A stretch of 64,000 nucleotides of DNA from Lactiplantibacillus plajomi (GTDB lineage: Bacteria > Bacillota > Bacilli > Lactobacillales > Lactobacillaceae), in NCBI RefSeq assembly GCF_005405405.1, contig NZ_BJDZ01000011.1, forward strand, positions 1 through 64,000. The letters are read 5' to 3'. The number at the start of each line of letters is the position of its first letter. Within the stretch, counting starts at the first letter, position 1. This document shows, one piece after another, positions 23,265 through 31,980 of this stretch. The notes beneath the pieces were generated by a model. That model saw only the letters and a program-made list of their open reading frames with translations, ran no database searches and was not told the origin of the DNA. A program made the translations under genes and the position numbers.

Positions 23265-24260
23265 TTACGAAGCCAACCGCTTGTAAAAGACCCAGTAGCT
23301 CCAAATAAAGTAAATCAGCATAATTGGTAACACCGTCAGTGAAATCACGGTCATCAGGTGCAGCGTGTACGGCGAATTCGACGCGTTCTTGATCAGAATA
23401 CTGTTGGCCGGGTTGTTCGCAACCATGACCCGTGGGAATAAACCGTTGAACAACAGGACGACCACGTCAATCAATGACAAGCCACTGCTAATAAAGGATA
23501 ACCATTCGTGGTTCCCGTAAACCCCGTAAGTCGCTAAGGCGGTCAAAACCACCAGCAACGCCACGATAATCAGGGTCGAAACCGGCTTCTTCTGGAAGAA
23601 ATCGGTGTTGAAGTACAGTAAGATGGCGAATACCACTTCACCCGCAAACAATACCCAGTAGAGTGGTTTAGCCCACTTGAGCGCCCGTTCACGTAAGGTT
23701 CCAGTCGTCTTTAGACGAACAAAGTTCAGCCCGTGCAAGTAGCAGAGCAGCGTCACCGCAACCCCACCAACCAGCGTGAATAAGTTCACGTAGTCGGTAA
23801 AGTGAGCCGTCATATCGCCGTTAGCGTCAATCGGCATCCCTTTGACCAAGGCCGTAAACATCATCCCGAACAGGAAGGCTGCGCAGCCACTACCAATGGC
23901 AGCCGCCCATTCCCAGAAGTTTCGACCGGCTTCACTTTCCATCCGGCTGCGGAATTCGAAGGAGACCCCCCGCATAATTAGCGCAACTAGAATCAATAGT
24001 AAAATCAGGTAGAAACCAGAGAATAATGAGGCGTACCACATTGGGAACGAGGCGAACATCGCCCCGCCGGCCGTGATCAGCCAAACTTCGTTAGCGTCCC
24101 AGTGCGGTCCAATCGTATGAATCACAACGTCCCGTTCATCACGGGTCTGGGCAAGACTCTTAATCGACATCCCGACCCCGAAGTCAAAGCCTTCAAGGAA
24201 GAAGAAGCCACTAAATAGTACCCCGACTAAAATAAACCAGAGAAATTGTAAGTTACTCAT
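23265..24260 (-). CDS. cydB: Cytochrome bd ubiquinol/menaquinol oxidase subunit II
   Basis: A 331-residue polytopic membrane protein, subunit II of cytochrome bd. The N-terminal FLWFILVGVLFSGFFFLEGFDFGVGM segment and the later DANEVWLITAGGAMFA motif are diagnostic. The start at 24260 (ATGAGTAAC) overlaps the end of cydA by eight bases. The open frame extends 33 codons upstream inside cydA and is not used. Confidence 0.95.
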   Translation of the reverse strand: MSNLQFLWFILVGVLFSGFFFLEGFDFGVGMSIKSLAQTRDERDVVIHTIGPHWDANEVWLITAGGAMFASFPMWYASLFSGFYLILLLILVALIMRGVSFEFRSRMESEAGRNFWEWAAAIGSGCAAFLFGMMFTALVKGMPIDANGDMTAHFTDYVNLFTLVGGVAVTLLCYLHGLNFVRLKTTGTLRERALKWAKPLYWVLFAGEVVFAILLYFNTDFFQKKPVSTLIIVALLVVLTALATYGVYGNHEWLSFISSGLSLIDVVVLLFNGLFPRVMVANNPANSILIKNASNSPYTLHLMTVISLTVLPIMLIYFIWSYWVFYKRLAS

Positions 24261-25692
24261 GACTGAACGCCCCCTTGCCATAAGGATCGTACGGTGCGTC
24301 ATCCGCGGCGTTGAGTAAATCATCCGGTCCGTGGTGCAGCACCCGCTTGGATAAGACAATCATAACGATGCCTAATCCACTAAACAGGCAGAAGTAAATA
24401 ATATTCGAAGTTAATAACGATGCCACGCTGACGTTTGGTGAAACCGCGTCGGCGATCGTTAACAGGCCATAAACAACCCACGGGTAACGGCCTAGTTCAG
24501 TGATGAACCAGCCGGCCGTGTTGGCCACGAACGGTAAGAAGGTGCAGATGCCTAGAACCCACAGGAACCAGCGTTGCCGTTCAATCAAGGTCGAACTTGC
24601 CCGGTTGAAAATCAGGCCGATAATTGCAATCAGCGCAAATAACCCGCCGGAGAACGCCATGACCCGGAAGCTCCAGAATAACGTTTTGGCTGGGACGTAG
24701 TAGTTCATATCCTTGCCAAATTTCTTGTCATACTTTGCGTGTAACTCTTTATTAATCGTATTTTGACCCTTAACGTTCCCTTCGAGTTTGTGGTAACTCA
24801 AAATGTCCAAAACGTAAGGAATTTCAACTGACCACTTGGCCTTATGGTTCTTGGCGTCAATGCCTTCGATAACGGCCCATGAGGCTGGCGAGCCAGAATC
24901 TTCGTATAACCCTTCGGTAGCCGCAAACTTCATTGGTTGTTCGTTAATCAGGTAACGGGTTTGTAAGTCCCCCATCCCAACAACGCCGATTGTTGCAATC
25001 AGACCAACAATTAAACTAACTTTTAGGGACTTGCGGAAGAACGTAACGTTCTTCTTTTTCAGCAACCCGAAAGCCGCCATCCCAGCAACCACGAAGGAGC
25101 CGGTAACGAACGCACCGAACAACACGTGGGGTAATTCGTACCATAGTTGTGGGTTGGATACCACGGCACCAAAGTCCGTCATTTCCGCACGACCGGTCTT
25201 GGCATTCAAAATGAAGCCGACCGGGTTTTGCATGAAACTGTTGGCAGCCAGGATCCACATTGCTGAGATCATCGTCCCAATTGACGTTAACCAGATAAAG
25301 GCACAGTGTAGCCGGGCACTAAACCGGTCCCAGCCGAACATCCATAACCCAATAAAGGTTGATTCCATAAAGAACGCAACCAACGCTTCAATTGCAAGTG
25401 GTGCCCCAAAAATGTCACCCATAAAACGTGAATAATCAGACCAATTCATCCCAAATTGAAATTCTTGAATTATCCCCGTAACGACCCCAACGGCAAAGCT
25501 AAGTAAGAAGATCCGTCCCCAGAATTGCGCCATATGTTTGTACATTACGTCTTTTTTCACAACGTAAACTGTTTCCATAATCGCAACTAACAAGGCTAAC
25601 CCGATTGATAATGGCACAAAGAAGAAATGAAATACCGTCGTCATCGCGAATTGAAACCGCGCCAAGGATAAAATACTTAATCCGAGATACAT
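24253..25692 (-). CDS. cydA: Cytochrome bd oxidase subunit I
   Basis: A 479-residue subunit I that oxidises quinol and reduces oxygen at the b595/d heme site. The N-terminal ARFQFAMTTVFHFFFVP segment carries the conserved heme-ligand histidine, and GRYPWVVYGLLTIADAVSP is typical. The quinol loop is of the short form. I chose the ATG at 25692, preceded by AAGGGGGG. First gene of cydABDC. Lactobacilli of this group lack heme synthesis, so activity would depend on heme from outside. Confidence 0.95.
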   Translation of the reverse strand: MYLGLSILSLARFQFAMTTVFHFFFVPLSIGLALLVAIMETVYVVKKDVMYKHMAQFWGRIFLLSFAVGVVTGIIQEFQFGMNWSDYSRFMGDIFGAPLAIEALVAFFMESTFIGLWMFGWDRFSARLHCAFIWLTSIGTMISAMWILAANSFMQNPVGFILNAKTGRAEMTDFGAVVSNPQLWYELPHVLFGAFVTGSFVVAGMAAFGLLKKKNVTFFRKSLKVSLIVGLIATIGVVGMGDLQTRYLINEQPMKFAATEGLYEDSGSPASWAVIEGIDAKNHKAKWSVEIPYVLDILSYHKLEGNVKGQNTINKELHAKYDKKFGKDMNYYVPAKTLFWSFRVMAFSGGLFALIAIIGLIFNRASSTLIERQRWFLWVLGICTFLPFVANTAGWFITELGRYPWVVYGLLTIADAVSPNVSVASLLTSNIIYFCLFSGLGIVMIVLSKRVLHHGPDDLLNAADDAPYDPYGKGAFSHE

Positions 25693-25756
25693 AAATGGTC
25701 CCCCCTTTTTAGGATATTTTGTTTCCGGATAAGTAAGCGGAAACATTGTTTCACCC

Positions 25757-25787
25757 TTATCATATCAACTGATAAGTGAAATTTCAA
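25757..25787 (-). promoter_or_regulatory. cydA promoter with overlapping inverted repeats
   Basis: On the minus strand TTGAAA (25782-25787), a 17-bp spacer and TATGAT (25759-25764) form a good sigma-A promoter. TTATCA (25757-25762) and TGATAA (25770-25775) form an inverted repeat over the -10 and spacer, and TGAAATTTCA (25777-25786) is a palindrome over the -35. Placement suggests repression. The half site resembles the GTGAAA of Rex boxes, but the full Rex consensus is absent. Confidence 0.6.
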
Positions 25788-25926
25788 TCAATCTCATCTT
25801 TTAATCCTAAAATAGTCAATCCCGCTAATGTTCAATGCCAAGTTCTAATCTTTTCATCGCGGTTATGTTCACATACTGACAAAACCATTTCTAGTTAGAA
25901 AGCGGTGTCACAGCCGTGGTCACGGT

Positions 25927-25942
25927 GCTTAGTTAACTTTTT
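25927..25942. promoter_or_regulatory. 16-bp motif shared with the mts promoter
   Basis: GCTTAGTTAACTTTTT here is identical to 44608-44623 upstream of the manganese transporter genes; ATTTAGT follows in both. The 425-base gap from 25693 to 26117 otherwise holds the cyd promoter, the palindrome at 26007 and the promoter of the surface protein. Confidence 0.45.
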
Positions 25943-26006
25943 GATTTAGTCAGAATAGGTCTAGCCAGCTTTAATTAGTTTACATTATGAACATATGCGG
26001 CGGTCA

Positions 26007-26027
26007 TTCAAAAAGTCATTTTTTGAA
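26007..26027. promoter_or_regulatory. Palindromic operator candidate before the surface protein gene
   Basis: TTCAAAAA and TTTTTGAA flank five bases in a perfect inverted repeat. It lies about 17 bases before a TTGGGA -35-like box (26045-26050) that is followed by TGGTATATT. This position fits an activator or repressor of the surface protein gene. Confidence 0.4.
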
Positions 26028-26117
26028 CATGATATCCGTGATATTTGGGAACAAAAATATTTATAAATGGTATATTCGTAATGCGCAACACAATAAATCA
26101 TTACGAGGAGTAAATAA

Positions 26118-28922
26118 ATGAGAGCAAAAATCAATGCGCAATCAAAGATTACGCGCTACAAGATGTTTAAGAGCGGTAAGCGTTGGGTTTACGCGGGAAT
26201 CACGTTAGCTAGCCTGGGGACAACGCTAATGATGACGACCAACGCCAACGCCGCTACCGAGCAACCTAGTGTCACGGTGCCACAAACGACCGTGGTGAAA
26301 GCGGCTACCGTAGCTAGTGACCAATCATCCGCAGCTGCTGTGACGACACCCGCCGCGGATGCCCAAACGCCGGCTAATGAAGGCGATACCAGCGACCAAA
26401 CTAGTTCAACAACTGACGCGGACACACCGGAGCAGTCCGACGCAACTACCGATACGACCAGTGATACGCCGGCAACTGATAGTACCACGACTACCGAAAC
26501 GAGTGATGATCCAACGGACGTCACCACGACCGGGCAAGCCCAGCCGGATGACTCAACAAAGTCAAACGCTACAGATAGCGCTACGGAAGACACCAAAAAC
26601 ACGGATGCGACCGATAAAACAGCCAGTTCTACCGGTGAAAACGAGGACGTGGTTACGGACGATGTTGAGACGCCTGCGGATGACAACACGAGCACCACGG
26701 TCAATGTCGACGACCTCACTGATGCAGATGCTGACACACTTAATGACAGTTTAAAAGCCGAAAAAGCCACTGCGGAATCGACACCCACAACCACCAGTGA
26801 TGATTCACACGGACCAGTTTACCGGACCGACGACACCAAGTTAGATCATAATAGTAAGGTAACCATTGAACAAACCGGTCCTTACGCGATTACTTGGAAA
26901 GAAGTTTCCACCACAACTAAAACGGAAACCAAAACGTTCACGTTGGACGCTAGTGATTTCGTTAACTTATATAAGGCCATCTCAGAGGCTGCCGGTACCG
27001 CTGTCGAAAAGAGTCCGCTAATTAAAGCGGCCAAGGCCCAGTTAAGTTTACTCGTCAACCAGCTAGAGGCGTTGCCAAGCAAAGTTGCGAGCCAACTAGT
27101 CGGTAACCTGCTCTACCAAATGATCTTTACCGGGAGTGGTTCCGAAGCCCTGTCTAATTTCCGGACAACGCTTGATCCGACCCGTTACGACATTTCAAAC
27201 ACCTGGACCGGTTTAGATCCCGTGGCTTATGCCGACGACCGGGCCGCTGCCGAAACGTTCTATCCGGCAGCTGTCGACTGGTACAACAACGTTGAAAAAG
27301 AAACTTGGACCCTCCCTGAATTTAATGACCCGACCCAAAACGTCCGCGCAACCTACATACAAAACGGTGACGCGACGAAGACCGTCGTCATCGGCCAGGG
27401 CTGGACTGAACGTCCCGACTGGATCGGTTACGTTTCCAAAATTTGGTATGACATGGGTTACAACATTTTAATGCCAAGTCAACGGGGCCAGTTCTTGAGT
27501 GATGGTAACGATATGACCTTTGGCTACCAGGATAAGTACGACTGGTTGAACTGGGTTAAAAAAGTCGATGAGCGCAACGGCGAAGATAGCGAAGTCGTTT
27601 TCTACGGTCAATCACTCGGTGCCGACACCGTGCTGGAAGCAGCATCCGTGCCCGGCTTATCCCCTTCCGTTAAAGCGGTTATTGCCGATGCCGGTTATTC
27701 GACCTTACCCGAATTAGGGTCGTCGCTTTACAACAAGGTCGTTGCCACCTTATCTGAAAAATTACAGGCCATCGGCTTGCCCGCTTTGAAGAGCTTGCCA
27801 CTCTTGCCATTCGACCAAGTGCTAGCCGTTGTTAACGACAAGTTGGTCAAAACGCAGGGCTTCAGTCTGGCCGACATCTCCGGCGTTGACGCCGCAAGCA
27901 AGGTCACGATTCCGCTGATGTTGATCCATACGGCAGACGACGCGTTCATTCCATACACCCAATCATTGGAATTAGCAAAAGCTAACAATTCTGACGTTAA
28001 AGAAGTTTGGATCTTACCAGGCACGGTTGGCGGTCACGCAGGGGCGAACAACGCGGTCTTGCAATATACGCAACATATCAAGGACTTCTTAGCCGCAGCT
28101 TACCCAACTAACGTTGATACTGGCGAAGTCGATACTGACAAGGACGACCAAACGACCACTGATCCGGATACTGGCGACACCGGTAAAACTGATCCAGAAA
28201 CTGATGACGACACTGATAACACCGGTAAAACTGACCCAGAAACTGGTGACGACACTGACAACACCGGTAAAACCGATCCAGAAACTGGTGACGACAACGA
28301 TAACACCGGTGCAACCGACCCAGAAACTGGTGACGACACTGACAACACCGGTAAAACCGATCCAGAAACTGGTGACGACAACGATAACACCGGTACAACC
28401 GATCCAGAAACTGGTGACGACAACGATAACACCGGCGCAACTGGTTCAGAAACTGGTGATGACACTGATAACAACGGTGCAACCGACCAAGATGCTAACG
28501 ATGACACTGACAACAATGGCGGTAGCGACTTGGATACCGATGACGATCGCACAACCGTAACGGACACTGATGGTGACGATGACGACCAAGCCACCGATGA
28601 TCGTCAAGGTAGCATCAGCTTAGCTGAAGCTGAGGAAGAGGCCACTAACGTCGACCAAGCTGAAGATAACGGTAATCGCACCACCAAAAACGGTACGGTT
28701 CAACCAACCACCGCCCCTTCAGCAGCCGAACCCAAGCACTTAGCACCAGTGACCTCCCCCGTCGCAAAAATGAGCGAAGCCCATCAAGCTGCAAACGACG
28801 CAACTGGTCTACTGCCACAAACGGCCGACCAAGCACAACCATGGTTAATCGCCATCGGGAGTAGTTTAATGACCTTTATCGCCGGCTTATGGCTCGGTTT
28901 ACGGCGGCGCTTTGAACACTAA
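26118..28922 (+). CDS. Cell-wall-anchored alpha/beta hydrolase with Asp/Thr-rich repeats
   Basis: A 934-residue surface protein. A KxYKxGKxW-type signal (RYKMFKSGKRWVYAG) leads to an Asp/Thr/Ser-rich stretch to about residue 230. An alpha/beta hydrolase domain follows, with nucleophile Ser499 (YGQSLGAD), probable acid Asp607 or Asp608 (HTADDAF) and His640 (GGHAG), which resembles esterases or peptidases. Residues about 670-800 hold 14-residue repeats of the TDPETGDDTDNTGK type. The C-terminus has LPQTAD at 899-904, a hydrophobic segment and RRRFEH, a sortase signal of the LPQTx form used in this genus. GAGGAG precedes the start. Substrate unknown. Confidence 0.88.
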   Translation: MRAKINAQSKITRYKMFKSGKRWVYAGITLASLGTTLMMTTNANAATEQPSVTVPQTTVVKAATVASDQSSAAAVTTPAADAQTPANEGDTSDQTSSTTDADTPEQSDATTDTTSDTPATDSTTTTETSDDPTDVTTTGQAQPDDSTKSNATDSATEDTKNTDATDKTASSTGENEDVVTDDVETPADDNTSTTVNVDDLTDADADTLNDSLKAEKATAESTPTTTSDDSHGPVYRTDDTKLDHNSKVTIEQTGPYAITWKEVSTTTKTETKTFTLDASDFVNLYKAISEAAGTAVEKSPLIKAAKAQLSLLVNQLEALPSKVASQLVGNLLYQMIFTGSGSEALSNFRTTLDPTRYDISNTWTGLDPVAYADDRAAAETFYPAAVDWYNNVEKETWTLPEFNDPTQNVRATYIQNGDATKTVVIGQGWTERPDWIGYVSKIWYDMGYNILMPSQRGQFLSDGNDMTFGYQDKYDWLNWVKKVDERNGEDSEVVFYGQSLGADTVLEAASVPGLSPSVKAVIADAGYSTLPELGSSLYNKVVATLSEKLQAIGLPALKSLPLLPFDQVLAVVNDKLVKTQGFSLADISGVDAASKVTIPLMLIHTADDAFIPYTQSLELAKANNSDVKEVWILPGTVGGHAGANNAVLQYTQHIKDFLAAAYPTNVDTGEVDTDKDDQTTTDPDTGDTGKTDPETDDDTDNTGKTDPETGDDTDNTGKTDPETGDDNDNTGATDPETGDDTDNTGKTDPETGDDNDNTGTTDPETGDDNDNTGATGSETGDDTDNNGATDQDANDDTDNNGGSDLDTDDDRTTVTDTDGDDDDQATDDRQGSISLAEAEEEATNVDQAEDNGNRTTKNGTVQPTTAPSAAEPKHLAPVTSPVAKMSEAHQAANDATGLLPQTADQAQPWLIAIGSSLMTFIAGLWLGLRRRFEH
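28150..28500 (+). repeat. 42-bp coding repeats in the surface protein
   Basis: About eight imperfect tandem 42-bp units encode the TDPETGDDTDNTGK-like stalk. Units differ by small substitutions (GKT, GAT and GTT endings; DTD or DND). Such tracts change length by recombination. The long opposite-strand frames here are a by-product of the repeat. Confidence 0.85.
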
Positions 28923-28984
28923 CCCTATTAACTAGGTGTGATTCGTGGTATATTAGCCGTATCATTTCGCGAGGAGCGCTGAAC

Positions 28985-29161
28985 ATGGAAATTGGGACGA
29001 AAGTGCGGTTTGAGTTGGAAGGTCAAAGCTACGTCGGTAAAATTGCTAAGGCGTACACCAACTCCTACCTCATTGAATTTGAGAGTAAGGACCCCGAGAT
29101 CATTGATAAGTACCATCAAAAAGTAATTATCAGTCAAAAACAAGTTGACGCGGTCAACTAG
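28985..29161 (+). CDS. DUF2187 small protein
   Basis: A 58-residue protein beginning MEIGTKVRFELEGQSYVGKI. Its layout matches DUF2187 (YkvS-like): a short beta-barrel fold with a GxVxF start, a K-x-Y-x-N-S central turn and a C-terminal KVIISQKQV strand. Function unknown. GAGGAG lies nine bases before the start, with GGTATATTA as a likely -10 further up, and a strong terminator follows. It is too short for the usual length cut-off but well supported. Confidence 0.75.
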   Translation: MEIGTKVRFELEGQSYVGKIAKAYTNSYLIEFESKDPEIIDKYHQKVIISQKQVDAVN

Positions 29162-29169
29162 CGGTTCTA

Positions 29170-29211
29170 AAAATGCCAGTCAAGGCAAAAACCTTGGCTG
29201 GCATTTTCTTT
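29170..29211. terminator. Bidirectional terminator between DUF2187 gene and ECF S component
   Basis: A two-part stem (AATGCCAG/CTGGCATT and CAAGG/CCTTG) has T runs on both sides. It serves two converging genes. Confidence 0.8.
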
Positions 29212-29213
29212 AG

Positions 29214-29795
29214 CTAATGTTTGAATCTTAACAACGCCGTCCCAATCAACGGCGTTAAGATACCGGCAAGCGCCGCTTCGGGAATCCCGTTGGACGCGAT
29301 AATCGTCAATAAATACGGCATTAATTTACTAATATCGACCTGGTAAAAACCGGCGGCCTGGTGACTGTATAACAGCCCAATCAGTCCCATAACCAAAATC
29401 GTGTTAATCAGTGCCCCAACCACTCCGGCTAACGTTAAGCCGAGGGTTGGACGTTGGTGACGTTGAAACCAAATAAAAAGGTAGCCGGCTCCCACCCCAA
29501 TCAAAATCCGCGGCACGACCGAAATCAACGGGTTGGTAAATACTAACGGGGCTAACGGACTAGTCGGTGCAATAAACGCGCGAATCCAGGTAATCAATCC
29601 CCAAATTCCACCAACTAACGCCCCGTCTTTGGGTCCCAGCACGACGGCCGCAATAATGACCGTAATGTGAATCGTGGTAATGCTGAGTCCCGGTAACGGA
29701 ATGTAGCCGAAAAATGGCACCACGTTTTGAATAATAATAATCGCTATCAACACCGCTAAGATACTGATGTGATAAGCATTTGACCGTCGCTGCAT
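29214..29795 (-). CDS. ECF transporter substrate-binding (S) component
   Basis: About 193 residues with six predicted membrane segments, the size and plan of an energy-coupling factor S component. Features include a hydrophobic N-terminus, a GGIWGLITWIRAFIAP segment and a PRILIG motif. These resemble the pantothenate-type (PanT) group, but I cannot assign the vitamin with confidence. The start at 29795 has GGGGTGA upstream; an earlier in-frame ATG 11 codons before lacks one. It probably shares the EcfA1-EcfA2-EcfT module at 59-62 kb. Confidence 0.78.
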   Translation of the reverse strand: MQRRSNAYHISILAVLIAIIIIQNVVPFFGYIPLPGLSITTIHITVIIAAVVLGPKDGALVGGIWGLITWIRAFIAPTSPLAPLVFTNPLISVVPRILIGVGAGYLFIWFQRHQRPTLGLTLAGVVGALINTILVMGLIGLLYSHQAAGFYQVDISKLMPYLLTIIASNGIPEAALAGILTPLIGTALLRFKH

Positions 29796-29867
29796 GATTA
29801 ATGTCACCCCAAGTTTCGTTGTTTTCACAAGCTTAATTATACCATTGCATTTTTTGCGTAACTAGCC

Positions 29868-29901
29868 AAAAAAACGCGGCCCTGCTAAAACAGTGCCGCG
29901 T
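29868..29901 (-). terminator. Terminator after the APC permease gene
   Basis: The stem CGCGGC/GCCGCG is followed by seven T on the minus strand, just past the permease stop. Confidence 0.7.
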
Positions 29902-29911
29902 CGCATTTTAT

Positions 29912-31333
29912 CTATTTTTCTTGCTGCCGTAAATTTTCACGAATCCGGGAATGGTGATACCCGTACAACGCGTAGATCACAACGCCAATCACTAGCCAGA
30001 TGGCAAACATGTGCCACGTGAAAGCTTGTAAATTGATCATTAAGTACAAGCAGGCTAGGAATGAAACAATTGGTAGCACCGGATAGAACGGCACCTTAAA
30101 CGAACTGTTGATTTGCTGTAACGTTTCGTGCTTACGCAGAAAGACCACGCCAATTGAAACCATCGCAAAAGCGAACAGTGTCCCGATATTAACCAATTCC
30201 GCGATTTTGTCCAACGGAATTACCGCGGCAAAGATGCTGGCAATAATCCCAAAAATCCAAGTACTTTGAACTGGCACCTTGGTATGGGGGCTCAGCGTCC
30301 GGAACGTCTTTGGTAACAAGCCGTCACGACTAATCGCAAACAACAATCGGGTTCCCCCGTACAGCATGACGATCAGCACGGTCGTCATCCCGACAACCGC
30401 CCCGAGCGACACGATGCCGGCCGCCCAGTTCTGGTTTATTACGGCCAACGCGTAGGCCACCGGGTCACCAACGTTTAACTTCGTGTAATGCACAACGCCG
30501 ACCAGAACCGCCGCCATTGCAACGTAGAGGACCGAAGCCACGATTAACGAGCCGATAATTCCGATTGGCATATCGCGTTTCGGATTCTTAACTTCTTCCG
30601 AAGCGGTCGAAACCGCATCAAAGCCGATGTAGGCGTAGAAAGCTAACGAGGCCCCCTTAACCAGCCCGTGAACCCCTTTAGGCATGAACGGGTGGAAATT
30701 AGCCGGTTTGACGAAGAAAATCGCTACGGCGATGAATAGCACAATCACAGCGATTTTGACAATCACCATAATCGAGTTAACCCTAGTCGACTCCTGCACC
30801 CCGCCGACTAACAGTAACGAAATCGCCAACACAACGACGAACGCAATGATGTTAAACCCGGCGTGGGGCGCACCGGCCGTCCCAGCGGCTGCAGACCAAA
30901 ATTCCGGTATTTTAATGCCAAAACCACTGATCAGATTTTGAAAATAAGATGACCAACTGACAGCCACCGACGAAACGGCAAACAGATATTCAGATATTAA
31001 GGACCAGCCCAAAACCCAAGCGAGGAACTCGCCAAACACGGTGTAAACGTAAGTGTAGGCACTCCCCGCTAGCGGGATGGTCGACGCAAACTCGGCGTAA
31101 CAAAGTGCAGCTAACGAACAAACTGCGGCCGCAATCACGAAGGATAACATGGCGGCGGGCCCAGCATACTTAGCGGCAATGATGCCGGGGGTGATAAAGA
31201 TCCCGGAGCCAACGATCGCCCCGACCCCCATCATCGTTAAACTGAACGCATCTAACGTTTTTGCAAGGCCGCTTTTATTAAAATTGGCTGGGTTAACTGG
31301 TTTTTTGACCAATAACCGCCGTGATTCTCTCAT
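29912..31333 (-). CDS. APC family amino acid permease
   Basis: A 473-residue, 12-segment amino acid/polyamine/organocation permease. The first segment carries GVGAIVGSGIFITPG, the substrate-binding GSGIF motif of the family, and the central GFDAVSTASEEVKNP segment is typical of YfnA/cationic amino acid type members. It should import amino acids with protons. GGAGG lies 11 bases before the start. Monocistronic with its own terminator. The specific substrate is unclear. Confidence 0.88.
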   Translation of the reverse strand: MRESRRLLVKKPVNPANFNKSGLAKTLDAFSLTMMGVGAIVGSGIFITPGIIAAKYAGPAAMLSFVIAAAVCSLAALCYAEFASTIPLAGSAYTYVYTVFGEFLAWVLGWSLISEYLFAVSSVAVSWSSYFQNLISGFGIKIPEFWSAAAGTAGAPHAGFNIIAFVVVLAISLLLVGGVQESTRVNSIMVIVKIAVIVLFIAVAIFFVKPANFHPFMPKGVHGLVKGASLAFYAYIGFDAVSTASEEVKNPKRDMPIGIIGSLIVASVLYVAMAAVLVGVVHYTKLNVGDPVAYALAVINQNWAAGIVSLGAVVGMTTVLIVMLYGGTRLLFAISRDGLLPKTFRTLSPHTKVPVQSTWIFGIIASIFAAVIPLDKIAELVNIGTLFAFAMVSIGVVFLRKHETLQQINSSFKVPFYPVLPIVSFLACLYLMINLQAFTWHMFAIWLVIGVVIYALYGYHHSRIRENLRQQEK

Positions 31334-31487
31334 ATTCAGTGGTTCCTCCTAATCAAATTCTTATTAATGCAACGCTACTAATTTTATTGATTTTAGGAGG
31401 AGGTGTCAAGGAAAAGAATAATTTTCTGTCATTTAATTGTGCCGTAAATGATCTAATTAATTTTCACAAACTGAAAATGAGTAGAAT

Positions 31488-31516
31488 TAAAGAACCACCC
31501 CGTTACGGGATGGTTC
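31488..31516 (-). terminator. Terminator of the zinc-ribbon operon
   Basis: GAACCA-CCCCG/CGGGA-TGGTTC hairpin followed by TTTAATT on the minus strand, 20 bases after the last zinc-ribbon gene. It is the only obvious terminator after the five-gene cluster. Confidence 0.6.
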
Positions 31517-31534
31517 CTCATTTAATCTAAAGAA

Positions 31535-31966
31535 TTACATAGCACGCAACCCATCCGCGTAACCGAACAGCTCGACCCGGTTGCCGTTAACCGTCGGTGC
31601 GATGGTTAAATTGGCGATGCCGGCGTAGTCTTCCGCCAGGCAGAGGCGCCAGAAGTTGATGATCAGGTCTTCCCAAGCACGCTTATAGCCGCCGGTACCC
31701 TGATTACTACCGGTTGCAAAGACCGCGCCGACCCGCTGGTAACCGTTCGGTACCGTCGCGGTCGTTATCAGCAACTTATCGATTGCGGACTGTTCCGCGG
31801 CCGTTAGTTCTAAATCCGGTCGGTTGAGCTTTAAGCTGCCCGCGTGCGGCAGCCGTACCCGTTCATCGGCAGCTGATAGTTGGTTGCCACAGTTCAAGCA
31901 GAAATTGGCATCCACCCCGTTTTCGTGCTGGCAATTGGCGCAAAGCCGGTAACGTTCATTTAGCAT
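31535..31966 (-). CDS. Zinc-ribbon protein with YbjQ-like C-terminal domain
   Basis: A 143-residue protein. Four cysteines in CANC and CLNC form an N-terminal zinc ribbon (residues 8-27). The rest (LLITTATVPNGYQRVGAVFA and later ANLTIAPTVNG) has the spacing of the YbjQ/DUF74 fold (ITTTxTVxGY), though I make this match by eye only. No membrane segment. It is last in the five-gene zinc-ribbon cluster, 14 bases after the 507-residue protein gene. GAGAGGACC precedes the start. Confidence 0.6.
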   Translation of the reverse strand: MLNERYRLCANCQHENGVDANFCLNCGNQLSAADERVRLPHAGSLKLNRPDLELTAAEQSAIDKLLITTATVPNGYQRVGAVFATGSNQGTGGYKRAWEDLIINFWRLCLAEDYAGIANLTIAPTVNGNRVELFGYADGLRAM

Positions 31967-31980
31967 AGTCGTGGTCCTCT

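Noticed and set aside
28150-28500. Regular repeats that could be mistaken for a CRISPR array
   Set aside because: Units are contiguous, in frame and coding, with no unique spacers. I saw no CRISPR or cas genes anywhere in the window.
28100-28594. Long minus-strand open frames opposite the surface protein repeats
   Set aside because: They come from the 42-bp coding repeats read backwards, have no ribosome sites and give low-complexity Ser/Val or Cys/His products.
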